Shown: positions 1-9,036, counted from the first letter of the stretch. The stretch: DNA of 64,000 bases from Fibrobacter sp. UWH4 (GCF_900142475.1 NZ_FRAY01000004.1:310001-374000); one strand, 5' to 3'. The notes: generated from the sequence alone by a model not told the origin. Made by a program: numbers and translations.

Positions 1-1211
1 TCGGGACAGTACTTTGCAGGGAACGCTTCACGGAGCGTCTGCCAGTTTTGCAAGAGACGTTCCTTGACGCGCGATTCGTAGGCGGCGGACTGTTTGAGGA
101 GCGCGGAGCCGAGAGCCTGTGCCGGGGCTGATACACTCAAGTAGGCATCTTCCACAAATTCGAGCGCCGCGCGGATTTCTTCAAAGCGCTCGCGGGGCGC
201 GTAGAAAGCCATCCAGCCGAGCTTGAGCTGCGGGGAACCTACGGCCTTGCTTAAGCCGTTCAGCCAAAAGATGGGGCACTTGGGACCGTTTTCGGGAAGG
301 TTGATGAAATCGCCGCCGCCCGCATCCCAAAAATCATTAAACCTGCAATGTATGGATTCCCTCCCTTCGGTCAAGAATGACTTGGAAGGCGAAGATTGCG
401 ACAACGACGGTTCAGGAGGACACAATCCAAAAACATACTTCCAAGTGCGCGAGACTTTATCCGAGAACGCATAATCACCGAAGACTTCGTCCACCACGAG
501 AATCATGTCGTTTTCTTCGCAAAAACGGACCGCCGCATTCCATTCTTCGCGAGAAACGCAATGCCCCGTCGGATTATGCGGAGAGACCAGCAGCAGAATT
601 TTCGCACGCTCCGGCGCTGCAAGCAGGCTGTCGGTATCGAGAACATAGCGGAACGAGTTCACTTCGGCAGGCTCAGTGAACTTATGATTTGCCTTCGGCT
701 CCAGAACGGCACTCTTTTTAAGGTCCCTGAGCTTTGCCGAAGGGCCCTTCCGCTCTCGTCTAAGTTGCAAAAAATACGGCGCACATTCCAGGTGTTCCAA
801 CTGCGCAAGCGTATCGAGCAGCGGATATCCCGGCATCGGCGTCAGAATCACATCGCCCGGATCGCAGAATGTCTTGAACAAGACCGAGTATGCTTCGCTC
901 GTACTAGCAGTCAGAATAATCTGACCCGCCGTAAAGTTACCGCCGCGTTCGCGATAGTACTCCACCACTGCTTCACGCGCAGACTTCCAGCCCGCCGCAT
1001 CTGGATTCCAGCAACCGAAAGATTCGCGGCCTTCATCAACCGCCGCATTCAAGTCTATCGGCAAGCCAGCACGAACAGGACTGCTTACCGTCATGTCAAT
1101 AAATGAAAGACCGTCCTCGGCAGCATCCTTTTTCGCGCACGCCTTCGCGCGTTCCAGTTCGGCAAAGAACGGCGACGGCGAAAGATCTTTAGGGAGTCGG
1201 GAAGAAAACAT
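1..1211 (-). CDS. Class I/II aminotransferase, C-terminus beyond the window
   Basis: PLP-dependent aminotransferase; substrate not determinable. The minus-strand reading frame is open from ATG at 1211 to the window edge. Visible landmarks are a Gly-Tyr-Pro substrate loop (TPMGYPLLD-like, read as TPMPGYPLL), SPHNPTGH, the aspartate motif VVDEVFGDYAF, and the PLP-lysine region NGLSKAVGSPQLKLGWM. The start overlaps the stop of the upstream small membrane protein as TGATG, so the two are translationally coupled. Oddities: two stretches look foreign. One runs from about LRRERKGPSAKL to FTEPAEVN and the other from SPSKSF to IHCRF. They are encoded by dispersed palindromic repeats that stay in frame. 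Family assignment is firm; function beyond that is open. Confidence 0.85.
   Translation of the reverse strand, partial: MFSSRLPKDLSPSPFFAELERAKACAKKDAAEDGLSFIDMTVSSPVRAGLPIDLNAAVDEGRESFGCWNPDAAGWKSAREAVVEYYRERGGNFTAGQIILTASTSEAYSVLFKTFCDPGDVILTPMPGYPLLDTLAQLEHLECAPYFLQLRRERKGPSAKLRDLKKSAVLEPKANHKFTEPAEVNSFRYVLDTDSLLAAPERAKILLLVSPHNPTGHCVSREEWNAAVRFCEENDMILVVDEVFGDYAFSDKVSRTWKYVFGLCPPEPSLSQSSPSKSFLTEGRESIHCRFNDFWDAGGGDFINLPENGPKCPIFWLNGLSKAVGSPQLKLGWMAFYAPRERFEEIRAALEFVEDAYLSVSAPAQALGSALLKQSAAYESRVKERLLQNWQTLREAFPAKYCP
351..383. repeat. Dispersed repeat inserted in frame in the aminotransferase gene
   Basis: Contains the family core TTCCCTCCCTTCGGTC followed by AAGAATGAC. Near-identical cores occur outside genes at 17144-17173, 27101-27130 and 6231-6312. 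Here it is read through in frame and encodes roughly KSFLTEGRESIH between the catalytic Asp motif and the PLP-lysine motif. Confidence 0.8.
657..750. repeat. Pair of palindromic repeats inserted in frame in the aminotransferase gene
   Basis: Positions 657-681 start GTTCACTTCGGC and end CTCAGTGAAC, with 7-bp inverted ends. Positions 724-748 carry CCCTGAGCTTTGCCGAAGGG, a classic CTGAGCTT..CGAAGGG dispersed-repeat core. Together they account for about 32 extra codons with no stop in the gene frame. Confidence 0.7.
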
Positions 1212-1549
1212 CACTTCTTCCGATTAAAGAATCCGAGAAGCGCCACCGAGATAAGCATCCCCGCAGGGAGCACCACCGCAATCGTCAAAAGCAGCAACTT
1301 CTGAAAATCGGTAAGGCCCTTGAGCGAATTTTTGAAATCCTTGAACTTTGCAAACAAGCCTGTTTTGCCGCCCGAGGTGGAGCCGTCGGATTCCTGGCCC
1401 AAGTCCTCGGAACCCGCAAAGGCCTCCCCCTTCGGGAGCATCGCAAACAACTTCGACGCCGATTCCTTGACGGGACCGACATACTGGCCCGCTTTTTCGC
1501 GGACCTTGTCGTAGCGCTTCTTAAAAGGGCGTTTCAGTTGTTCGAGCAT
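1211..1549 (-). CDS. Small C-tail-anchored membrane protein of unknown function
   Basis: 112 residues starting MLEQLKRPFKKRYDKV. The first 75 residues are hydrophilic and basic, with a Gly/Ser-rich stretch near residues 55-65. A single membrane segment near the C-terminus (about residues 85-108, LLLLTIAVVLPAGMLISVAL) is followed by NRKK. An earlier in-frame ATG at 1555 is only one base from the GGAGA ribosome-binding site, while the ATG at 1549 is six bases away and is preferred. The 3' end overlaps the aminotransferase start. I recognise no family. Confidence 0.6.
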   Translation of the reverse strand: MLEQLKRPFKKRYDKVREKAGQYVGPVKESASKLFAMLPKGEAFAGSEDLGQESDGSTSGGKTGLFAKFKDFKNSLKGLTDFQKLLLLTIAVVLPAGMLISVALLGFFNRKK

Positions 1550-1563
1550 AGTCATTCTCCCAT

Positions 1564-1600
1564 GGATTGCTTCACCCCTTCGGGGTTCGCAACGACGATT
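1564..1600. repeat. Dispersed GCAATCC-type repeat between leuA and the small membrane protein
   Basis: On the minus strand it reads CGTTGCGAACCCCGAAGGGG then TGAAGCAATCCATGG, with an ACCCC/GGGGT hairpin. It shares both ends (CGTC.TTGCGA and AAGCAATCCAT) with the copy at 12528-12563. It lies directly after the leuA stop. Confidence 0.6.
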
Positions 1601-3171
1601 TATACCTTCTTGTACAAGAGGTTCACGCCGCCGAAGAGAGCGCGCATGTTGGCCTTGAGCGTATCGCTAGACACACCACGACCTTCGACCTCGACATCAC
1701 CAGCCTTCAAGAGCATGCGGCTAAGCCCGCGGCCCGCCCACATCTTGTCCTTTTCGGGCACAACAAGCTGGCGGTATTTGACGAGTTCCACCGGCATACC
1801 GATTTCGCGCATGAGCATGAGAGCCGCCTCGATCGGGCCTTCGGCCGTCACGGACTTTACCAAAGATTCGCCATCTTTCTTGAAGTGGAAAATGAAGCGG
1901 TTTTCGTCGGGAATGACCTCGATGTTGTTGAACACCAGACGGCCGTTCACATTTACGAAATGCTCGCGGAACACATCCAGCACGCGTTCGGCAGACAGTT
2001 CGCCTTCCTTTTCGCTGCAGGCTTTCAGAATCGGCTGCAACTGAGCGGCTTCGGCGAGCGACATCTTGTAGCCGAACTTCGTGATGATTTCGTACACGGC
2101 GGTACGGCCACTCTGGCTCGTAAAGCTGAGCGAATCGTTCTGGTGACGACCGATGATGGAGTAGTCAATCGGGCGGTAGGCGCCCTTCTTCATGTCCTTC
2201 GTCTTGGAGGCGCCATCCTGGTGGATGCCGCTACGGTGCACAATCGCTTCGGCGCCGATCAGCGGGGCGCGGCTATAGATGCTGATACCCGACCACTGCG
2301 AGATGAGAATTGCCGTTTCATAAATGCGTTCCATATGCAGGCCCGTATTCACGCCGGAGTTGTGTAGCGCAACTGCGACTTCGTAGAAGTTCGTATTGCC
2401 GCAGCGTTCGCCCAAGCCGTTCAGGGCCACTTCCAACTGGGTTGCACCCACGAAGAAGCTTTCGACGGTTGCGGCCGTCGCCATACCCAGGTCATTATGG
2501 CAGTGCACCGAAATCGTGACGTCCTTCGGGAGCGCCTCGTACACCTGCTTAATCTGATTCACGTACAGGAACGGACGATAACGTTCCACCGTATTCGGCA
2601 GGTTGATGGTCGTCGCACCGGCTTCGACCACGGCCTTCAGCACGTCAATCACGAAATCCATGTTTTCGAGGCAGTCACCGAAATGTTCGGCACTGAATTC
2701 CACATCGCCCTTGTCGCCAACGAGCGATTTTGCAAACTTCACGCAATGCACCGCCTTTTCCTTCACCTGTTCCGGCGTCATGTGCAGCACATGTTCCATC
2801 GAAAGCGGGCTTGTAGCCAGGAAGGTATGAATACGCGGATGCGGAGCGTACTGCACCGCTTCCCAACAGCGCTGGATATCGCTCTCCACGCAGCGGGCCA
2901 GACCCGATACCACGATGCGCTTTGCGACTTCGTCGCCTTCTTCGGCCATCTTGGCAGTCAGCTGGGCAAGTTCCTTACACGATTCGAAATCCATCTCGCT
3001 CGAAGCCGGGAAACCGACTTCGGCGCCCTGCACGCCGAGTTTCAAGAGTTGCAGGTACACGTCCTTTTTCTGGGCATTGTTCCAGGGCTTCGGGAGCGCC
3101 TGATTACCGTCACGCAGCGTGACGTCGTAAAAGAAGGGTTGTCTTTCAATCGTGTTCTTATTCTCGTTCAT
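1600..3171 (-). CDS. leuA: 2-isopropylmalate synthase
   Basis: Condenses acetyl-CoA with 2-oxoisovalerate, the first committed step of leucine biosynthesis. The 523 residues carry a TIM-barrel with RDGNQALPKPW at residues 20-30, the metal-binding HCHND at 223-227 and GERCGN at 254-259. About 130 C-terminal residues form a LeuA allosteric/dimer-like domain. The RDGNQALP.P form matches the LeuA branch better than citramalate or homocitrate synthases, though the branch cannot be settled without a tree. An AAGGAGAT ribosome-binding site sits just upstream of the ATG. A leucine-rich leader and a terminator lie 70-230 bp upstream, indicating leucine-dependent attenuation. Confidence 0.9.
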   Translation of the reverse strand: MNENKNTIERQPFFYDVTLRDGNQALPKPWNNAQKKDVYLQLLKLGVQGAEVGFPASSEMDFESCKELAQLTAKMAEEGDEVAKRIVVSGLARCVESDIQRCWEAVQYAPHPRIHTFLATSPLSMEHVLHMTPEQVKEKAVHCVKFAKSLVGDKGDVEFSAEHFGDCLENMDFVIDVLKAVVEAGATTINLPNTVERYRPFLYVNQIKQVYEALPKDVTISVHCHNDLGMATAATVESFFVGATQLEVALNGLGERCGNTNFYEVAVALHNSGVNTGLHMERIYETAILISQWSGISIYSRAPLIGAEAIVHRSGIHQDGASKTKDMKKGAYRPIDYSIIGRHQNDSLSFTSQSGRTAVYEIITKFGYKMSLAEAAQLQPILKACSEKEGELSAERVLDVFREHFVNVNGRLVFNNIEVIPDENRFIFHFKKDGESLVKSVTAEGPIEAALMLMREIGMPVELVKYRQLVVPEKDKMWAGRGLSRMLLKAGDVEVEGRGVSSDTLKANMRALFGGVNLLYKKV

Positions 3172-3240
3172 CTTTTATCTCCTTGCCTCTCCAATAAGGC
3201 GGCAAGCTCATTTTTCGTCTAAAAAATAGAAATTTGACTC

Positions 3241-3326
3241 AAAAACGAAAGCCCGCGTCCTTATTGGAGCGGGCCTTATGGTTTAAATCCTTGGGTTAAA
3301 ACTCTAAAATCGTCTTGAACCTATGC
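3241..3326 (-). promoter_or_regulatory. Attenuator (leader terminator) of leuA
   Basis: On the minus strand the segment ends in a GC-rich hairpin, GCCCGC-12 nt-GCGGGC (3251-3274), extended by A-U/G-U pairs and followed by TTTCGTTTTT. It lies about 70 bp before leuA and 50 nt after the leader-peptide stop. A UAGGUU segment near 3318-3323 can pair either with AACCUA inside the leader codons or with downstream AACC, the kind of mutually exclusive pairing attenuation needs. The pairing scheme is inference. Confidence 0.65.
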
Positions 3327-3395
3327 TTAAAAACCGGCGTTCGCTCCGAGAGCACGTCCTAGTAGGTTAATAAGTCGTAGATTCTTGATCATCAT
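3327..3395 (-). CDS. Leucine-rich leader peptide of leuA (22 aa)
   Basis: Reads MMIKNLRLINLLGRALGANAGF and ends in TAA at 3329-3327. Five of 22 residues are Leu, encoded CTA, CTT, CTA, CTA and CTC, with two adjacent CTA codons. It is followed by an attenuator hairpin and then leuA, so leucyl-tRNA shortage should stall ribosomes on it. An extra ATG at 3401 would add MG, but the predicted promoter puts the transcript start close to 3395, which would make this a leaderless ORF. No Shine-Dalgarno is visible. Confidence 0.6.
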   Translation of the reverse strand: MMIKNLRLINLLGRALGANAGF

Positions 3396-3401
3396 GCCCA
3401 T

Positions 3402-3430
3402 AATGTAACAAAATACAATATTCTTGGCAA
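3402..3430 (-). promoter_or_regulatory. Candidate promoter of the leu leader
   Basis: On the minus strand TTGCCA (3430-3425), 17 nt, then TACATT (3407-3402). The spacing is ideal for a sigma-70 type promoter, and the expected start falls about 7 nt downstream, at the leader ATG. Confidence 0.5.
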
Positions 3431-3446
3431 GGGACCCCCCCCCATA

Positions 3447-3479
3447 CAAAAGCGCACGGACACATACGTATCCGCGCGC
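3447..3479 (-). terminator. Rho-independent terminator of the pectate lyase gene
   Basis: Minus strand GCGC-g-CGGATAC-gtat-GTGTCCG-t-GCGC followed by TTTTGTATGG. The stem is long with a few mismatches and lies about 70 bp after the pectate lyase stop. Confidence 0.65.
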
Positions 3480-3546
3480 CTCTCCACACAAAGTTCCGAT
3501 TCAGGACCAAACACCTCAGACATCCTGAACAGAACGATGTCAAATT

Positions 3547-6039
3547 CTATCGTTTCACAATCTTTTGCTGGTAGGCCTTGCCGCCCGCCACCAAGCGTAC
3601 CAGGTAAACGCCCGGCTTAAGGTTACTCAGGTCCACACTAGACTGCGACACCACTTCGGTCGAGAGTTTCACGACATTTCCATTGACCGCGAAAATATCC
3701 AAACGGCGGACATTTTCGGCGAAAATTTCGAGGAGGGCGTCGCTTGCAACATAGCGCATCGGAACAGCACCGTATTCCACCGACACCAAAGCGGTCGTTC
3801 CGCCTTCTTCGCTGGAGCTACTCGTTTCATCGGTCGTGCTGCTGGAGCTTGTGACAGAGCTGCTGGACGGAGCCGAAGCTTCATCAACATCCACCACGAT
3901 CAAGAAGAGGTTTGCGACATCGCCCTTGGCGATCTTGTGCGTACCCGCAGCAAGTTCCACCGTCACGACACCTGCAGATGCGGCTACCTTGTTGCCGTCT
4001 ACCTTGACATTCTTCGCAAAGTCGCTGTCGAACACGAGCGTCACCGTTGCCTTTTTAGACAAAGTAAATTCAATTAAAGTAGACGATTCCATCTTGAGGC
4101 AACGGGTCAGCGTCAAGCCGTCGAACGCCACCGCGCCCTTGCTTGTCGAAAGGCTTCCGACAAAATCAAAGTAGTCGCTCGAAGTCGCATCTTCGGTAAA
4201 GTTATGGACAACGTCCTTGTCAATTGGAGTCGTAGAAACCTCTTCACCAACCGGATCTTCATTTACCCCCACAGAGCTGCTGGACTTAGGGGTCTGCGAG
4301 CTGCTCGAGGACTTCGGAGTCGAAGAACTGGAACTTGTAACCGAACTACTCGAAGTCGGCGTCACTACAGGCAGATTGCCTTCGCCCTGAATGGACTTCA
4401 CCATTCCCTTGTACGCAACAAGAGCGTTCTTGAGCGACTGATTGACAGCATAGGCGGCATCATCTACGGAGTTGTCGAAGGTCCACTTGAAATCGCCACC
4501 GTTCACGCGGCCCGCGTACTTCATCACATTCGCCTTGGCCGCGGCGGGTTCATCGGCGGTGTACTTGTACATCACCGAGCTGTTCAGGTCGAAATTGTTG
4601 TAGGTATTACCACCCGAAAGCGACTTCACCGATGCGGGCATTTCCTGGTTGCGGCTCGTAATCACATAGGCGTCAAAATCCGTCTTACTGTCGATAGAGC
4701 CGATGGATGCTTCGGCCCCCTTGAGCATATACTTGCTCGTGCCATACGCAATAAAGGTTCCGCCTTCCATGTAGTTGTTGAAGGCCTTGATGGAACCGCC
4801 CGCCTCTTTACTGAATGTGGCGTTGTCGTTGGACTTGCTAGTCGTACCGGCGTAAAGGTCACTCCCCTGCATCGAGGTGAGCATCGGGAACTTGCAGTTG
4901 CGGAAATAGTTTCCTTCGGCAAACACCGACGAACCGAGCGTCGAGCCGATACCGTACTTCGCGTTACCATCGTAGTAGTTGTTGTACACATGAGCGCTGT
5001 AATAGCGCACGCGCGGATGGCGGCTATCGGAATGGTCGTACCAGTTATGGTGATAAGTAATGTAGTAGCCATCGGTGGAACCTTCGGAAAGACCCAACAG
5101 GTTCGACTTGCCGTTGTCCCAGAAGTGGTTGTAGCTGAAGGTGATGTAGGTGGATTTCTTGCAGTCCAGCGCACCGTCGCCCTTCGCCTGGTCGGCATCG
5201 GAGCCCGCATCACCGTAGAAGAAATCGTTGTTGTGCACCCAGACATACTGGTCGTTCTGCTGCAGGCCGATATTGTCGCCTTCGTTGCTGTTCACGTTCA
5301 TGATACCCAGGTTGCGGATTTCCACATTCTGCGCATTCTTGACGCGGATGCCCCAACCGTTCGCCACGGCATCTTCACCGACACCTTCCACAGTCACATA
5401 GGTGTTTTCGGAGCTACCGAGGTCAATCATCATGTCACCCCGTAACAGCGAATCGGAATCCGTCACGTTGCCGATAAAGCGCAAGTCCAGGGGCGTTGTC
5501 TCAAAACCTTTCTTGTAGCAGTTCAAAATGCCCTGAAAACTTTTACAAGTCGTCTTCGAGCCCTTGGCGTTTGTCGTCACGTCCATCGTCACCGTGTTCT
5601 TGGTGTTCTCGGAGATGTAGAGAATAGCAGCACCGCTCTTGAGCGTACCGTCGGCATTGTAGGCGCCGGGAACGCGCCCATTACTGAACGCAAAACCCGT
5701 GCGGTCGTGGGCCAGCACCGTCACCGTCTTAGTGGCGGCCGTACCTTCGGCACCGTTCACCACCGGAGCAATCTTCAAGGTATGCGAGCCCGCCTTGAGT
5801 CCGAGCACATCGGCACGCATATAGCTACCGTAGCTACGAATCAGCTGATTGTCGATCTTGTTGCCGTCGCAATAGACATTGTAGCTGGCCGCTCCCGAAA
5901 CCGGGGCCCATTCCGCGTATGCGGATTCCAACCAGCCTTCGGCCTTGTTCACCGTTACCTGGGCATACGCCCCGGCAAAACCGAGCAGCGCTACACCAAT
6001 CGCCACCCTAGAGGTCATTTTTGAGCATTTCGAAGCCAT
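3547..6039 (-). CDS. Secreted pectate lyase (PL1 family) with accessory and sorting domains
   Basis: 830-residue extracellular enzyme that cleaves pectate by beta-elimination. Order: signal peptide (1-27, ending AYAQ), a fibronectin-like domain (about 30-115), a PL1 parallel beta-helix (about 130-500) with the catalytic-arginine motif RHPRVR at 340-345 and the Ca-site region DGALDC near 288, Ser-rich linkers (SSSSVTSSSS type), a small beta-domain (about 590-690), a second Ser-rich linker, and a C-terminal 75-residue module ending VYLVRLVAGGKAYQQKIVKR. That last module resembles type IX secretion C-terminal sorting domains. It stands alone with its own terminator. PL1 assignment is firm; the export route is inference. 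Confidence 0.9.
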   Translation of the reverse strand: MASKCSKMTSRVAIGVALLGFAGAYAQVTVNKAEGWLESAYAEWAPVSGAASYNVYCDGNKIDNQLIRSYGSYMRADVLGLKAGSHTLKIAPVVNGAEGTAATKTVTVLAHDRTGFAFSNGRVPGAYNADGTLKSGAAILYISENTKNTVTMDVTTNAKGSKTTCKSFQGILNCYKKGFETTPLDLRFIGNVTDSDSLLRGDMMIDLGSSENTYVTVEGVGEDAVANGWGIRVKNAQNVEIRNLGIMNVNSNEGDNIGLQQNDQYVWVHNNDFFYGDAGSDADQAKGDGALDCKKSTYITFSYNHFWDNGKSNLLGLSEGSTDGYYITYHHNWYDHSDSRHPRVRYYSAHVYNNYYDGNAKYGIGSTLGSSVFAEGNYFRNCKFPMLTSMQGSDLYAGTTSKSNDNATFSKEAGGSIKAFNNYMEGGTFIAYGTSKYMLKGAEASIGSIDSKTDFDAYVITSRNQEMPASVKSLSGGNTYNNFDLNSSVMYKYTADEPAAAKANVMKYAGRVNGGDFKWTFDNSVDDAAYAVNQSLKNALVAYKGMVKSIQGEGNLPVVTPTSSSSVTSSSSSTPKSSSSSQTPKSSSSVGVNEDPVGEEVSTTPIDKDVVHNFTEDATSSDYFDFVGSLSTSKGAVAFDGLTLTRCLKMESSTLIEFTLSKKATVTLVFDSDFAKNVKVDGNKVAASAGVVTVELAAGTHKIAKGDVANLFLIVVDVDEASAPSSSSVTSSSSTTDETSSSSEEGGTTALVSVEYGAVPMRYVASDALLEIFAENVRRLDIFAVNGNVVKLSTEVVSQSSVDLSNLKPGVYLVRLVAGGKAYQQKIVKR

Positions 6040-6377
6040 ATTCGTCCATCCCTTTTTTAAATGTTCTCAAATTTATTCTCAAAATATACACTCAAAATCA
6101 AACAAAAGCAATATTAAAATCCATATTTATTTCATATTTTTAAAGATTTTACATTACAAAATGTTCTCAAAATTACACAAAAAGTACAATAATTAAGAAA
6201 AAATTCGTCTGCGGCATACATCGTAAGTAATGGATCCCCTCCCGTTGGTCGAGGATGACTTAAGGGGATTGGTCGAGGATGACTTAAAGGGGTTGGTTGA
6301 GGAGGATTTAAGGAACAAAATTGTCTTTTTTTGTGATAATCTGCTTTTTGGGCATAAAATCTTCATATATTGAGGGT
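6040..6377. other. AT-rich divergent intergenic region
   Basis: Lies between the pectate lyase and nfeD starts, which diverge. Positions 6060-6200 are strongly AT-rich and probably hold the pectate lyase promoter. The remainder is filled by the dispersed repeat at 6231-6312. No small ORF of note. Confidence 0.5.
6231..6312. repeat. Three degenerate tandem copies of the GGTCGAGGATGACTTAA repeat
   Basis: The core TTGGTCGAGGATGACTTAA appears complete twice and then as TTGGTTGAGGAGGATTTAA. The first is preceded by GGATCCCCTCCCG as at 27101. Each copy is shorter and more degenerate than the last, suggesting local slippage. Confidence 0.7.
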
Positions 6378-8018
6378 ATGAAGTTGTTTGTGCGTATTAT
6401 TTCTACTCTTTTGATGCTTGCGGCATTCTGTTTTGCCGACACAGCACAGGATTCCACTTCCATCAAGAAGGCCGTTACCGGCGATTCCGCCGTTGCGACG
6501 GTCGACACCGGCAAGCTTGCAGTCGATTCCAGCGCCCTGGATTCTATCGGTCGCGAAGCCTCGGCAACTGAAGCCGCCATCCAGAAACAGGCCAAGAAGC
6601 ATGCCGTCTGGATTAAGCTGGAAGGCGACGTAGAACCGTCGATGTACGAATTCTGCGCCCGCGCCATCGACGATGCACTTCAGGAAAACCCGGACTACAT
6701 CGTCTTTGAAATCAACACCTTCGGCGGTCGCCTCGACGCCGCCTTCGACCTGGTGGACACCATCATGGCCGTCAAGGGTCCGACTACCATCGCCCTCGTG
6801 AAAAAGAAAGCCATTAGCGCGGGTAGCCTCATCGCGCTCGCCTGTAAAAAGCTCTACATGCTCGAGGCCACCACCATCGGCGACTGCGCGCCCATCGTGC
6901 AGGGCGGCGACGGCACCCCGCAAATCGTCGGCGAAAAAATCCAGTCCCCGCTCCGCGCCAAATTCAGGAACCTTGCCCAACGCAACGGCTACCCGGAGCT
7001 CCTGAGTTCCGCCTTCGTGACGCCGGAACTTGAAATTCTTGAACTCACCGCCACGCTCGATAAGGGCAAGAAATCGCAACGCGACACGGTACTCATTATC
7101 GAAGGAGAAAAATACGCCGTCCTCGACAGCGCCGCCAAAGCCTTCTGGGGCGCCCCCAAAATCCTTGTGAAAGAAGGCGAGCTCCTGACCATGACCGACA
7201 AGGAAGCCGAAGAACTCGGATTCTCGCAGGGCACCTTCAAAAACCGAGACGAATTTGAAACCAAGCTCGCCATCGAAAGCAGGAGCGAAGTGGAAACCAC
7301 CCTCGGCGAAGACATCGCCTCGGCCATCGCGGCGATTTCGGGCATTCTCCTGATACTCGGATTCGGCGCACTCTACATCGAATTCAAGACACCGGGATTC
7401 GGCCTATTCGGAATTCTCGGCATCATCCTCATCGGCATTGTATTCCTCGGACAGTTCGCCCCGCAGCTTGACGGCTACATTCCGGCAATTCTGCTGGTAG
7501 CCGGCGTGGTGCTGTTCCTGGTCGAAATCTTCGTGATGCCGGGAACATTCCTATTCGGCATCGGCGGTATCGTGTGCATGATCTTGGCACTCGCACTTTC
7601 GTTCGAACCCTCGGAAATGCCCGAATACGTCCCCGAAACCATCGAGACGACTTTCGATGCCACCCCCTGGCTGCTCGGGCTACTCTACATGCTCTGTTGC
7701 GCGGGCGTCGCACTCGTATTCCCGATTGCAGCTAGCAAGTACCTGATTCCGCTTCTGCCCGAAGGCTGGACGCCCATGCTCAAGACCGATTTGGAAACCG
7801 CCGCCTCGCCTACCGAGGCCGTGCAAGAAGTCGCCGTCGGTGACAAAGGACTCGCCAAGACATTCCTGCGCCCCGTTGGCCAAGCACTCATCAACGGCAA
7901 GTTGTTTGACGTGCAAACCCACGGCGAAATCATCGAAGCAAGCACCCGCATTGAAGTGACCGCCGTACAAGAAGGCCATATCTGGGTGACCGTCGCTAAA
8001 TCCGAAATGGATGGTTAA
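6378..8018 (+). CDS. nfeD: NfeD-family membrane-bound serine protease, full-length form
   Basis: 546 residues. A signal peptide (1-20) precedes a ClpP-class (crotonase-fold) protease domain with the nucleophile in KKAISAGSLIALA (Ser150) and the downstream TTIGDCAPI region. Four or so membrane helices follow (about residues 315-450), then a C-terminal OB-fold NfeD domain. Long NfeD proteins occur next to flotillin/stomatin-like genes, as here with floA 30 bp downstream, and are thought to act on membrane-scaffold proteins. The ATG at 6378 was chosen because it directly gives a signal peptide; the longer frame from 6321 would bury it. Confidence 0.88.
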   Translation: MKLFVRIISTLLMLAAFCFADTAQDSTSIKKAVTGDSAVATVDTGKLAVDSSALDSIGREASATEAAIQKQAKKHAVWIKLEGDVEPSMYEFCARAIDDALQENPDYIVFEINTFGGRLDAAFDLVDTIMAVKGPTTIALVKKKAISAGSLIALACKKLYMLEATTIGDCAPIVQGGDGTPQIVGEKIQSPLRAKFRNLAQRNGYPELLSSAFVTPELEILELTATLDKGKKSQRDTVLIIEGEKYAVLDSAAKAFWGAPKILVKEGELLTMTDKEAEELGFSQGTFKNRDEFETKLAIESRSEVETTLGEDIASAIAAISGILLILGFGALYIEFKTPGFGLFGILGIILIGIVFLGQFAPQLDGYIPAILLVAGVVLFLVEIFVMPGTFLFGIGGIVCMILALALSFEPSEMPEYVPETIETTFDATPWLLGLLYMLCCAGVALVFPIAASKYLIPLLPEGWTPMLKTDLETAASPTEAVQEVAVGDKGLAKTFLRPVGQALINGKLFDVQTHGEIIEASTRIEVTAVQEGHIWVTVAKSEMDG

Positions 8019-8048
8019 TTTTTAAAACAAAAAACCGGAGAAAACTAA

Positions 8049-9020
8049 ATGGATACACTCCTTATCGTTGGAATCATCGTCGCGGCCATTGCCGTTATCG
8101 TTTTACTCGCCTTTATCGGCAAGTTCTTCAGCCTGTGGCTGCAGGCCTTGTTCTCCAAGGCAAACGTGAGCATTTTCCAGCTTATCGGTATGCGTCTGCG
8201 TAAGGTGCCGCCGCAGGTGATCGTGGAAGCTCGAATCCTCAGCTGCAAGGCAGGCCTCCCGGTCGACACGAACCTGCTCGAAGCCCACTACCTTAGCCGC
8301 GGTAACGTGCTCCGCGTGATTCAGGCCTTGATTGCCGCCAACAAGGCAAACATCAGGCTGGACTTCAAAGAAGCCGCCGCTATCGACCTTGCCGGCCGTA
8401 ACGTGCTCGAAGCCGTGCAGATGTCCGTGAACCCGAAGGTGATTGAAACGCCGAAGGTTTCCGCCGTGGCTCTCGACGGTATTCAGCTGCATGCCGTGAC
8501 CCGTATTACCGTGCGTGCCAGCATCCAGAAGCTGGTGGGTGGCGCTGGCGAAGACACCGTGGTCGCCCGCGTGGGCGAAGGCATCGTGAGTTCCATCGGT
8601 TCCGCAAAGAGCCACAAGGATGTGCTCGAGAATCCGAACATGATTTCCAAGAAGGTGCTCGCTTCGGGTCTTGACGCCGGTACCGCCTTCGAAATTCTTT
8701 CGATCGACATCGCCGACGTGGATGTGGGCCAGAACATTGGCGCTATCCTCGAAACCGACCGTGCCGAAGCCGACAAGAAGATTGCTCAGGCCAAGGCAGA
8801 AGAACGCCGCGCCATGGCATACGCCGCCGAACAGGAAATGAAGGCAAAGGTCATGGAAATGAAGGCGAAGCTCGTCGAAGCCGAAGCCCAGATTCCGATG
8901 GCAATGGCATCGGCCCTTCGTGACGGCAAGCTCGGCGTGATGGACTACTACAACCTCAAGAACATCGAAGCCGACACGCAGATGCGTAAAGAAATCGGCA
9001 GCGCTCCCGAGGCCAAGTAA
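8049..9020 (+). CDS. floA: Flotillin-like protein FloA
   Basis: 323 residues, usual length for the family (UPF0365). An N-terminal membrane hairpin (about residues 5-30) is followed by an SPFH-type domain ([20 protein letters not shown] region) and an Ala/Glu-rich coiled coil (about 230-295). FloA organises membrane microdomains. It is the middle gene of a three-gene operon with nfeD and a winged-helix-like protein, with 30- and 16-bp gaps. Confidence 0.92.
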   Translation: MDTLLIVGIIVAAIAVIVLLAFIGKFFSLWLQALFSKANVSIFQLIGMRLRKVPPQVIVEARILSCKAGLPVDTNLLEAHYLSRGNVLRVIQALIAANKANIRLDFKEAAAIDLAGRNVLEAVQMSVNPKVIETPKVSAVALDGIQLHAVTRITVRASIQKLVGGAGEDTVVARVGEGIVSSIGSAKSHKDVLENPNMISKKVLASGLDAGTAFEILSIDIADVDVGQNIGAILETDRAEADKKIAQAKAEERRAMAYAAEQEMKAKVMEMKAKLVEAEAQIPMAMASALRDGKLGVMDYYNLKNIEADTQMRKEIGSAPEAK

Positions 9021-9036
9021 CCGACTGTAGGGCATT

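Noticed and set aside
4204-5445. 413-residue plus-strand ORF
   Set aside because: Antisense to the pectate lyase; no start signal or domain.
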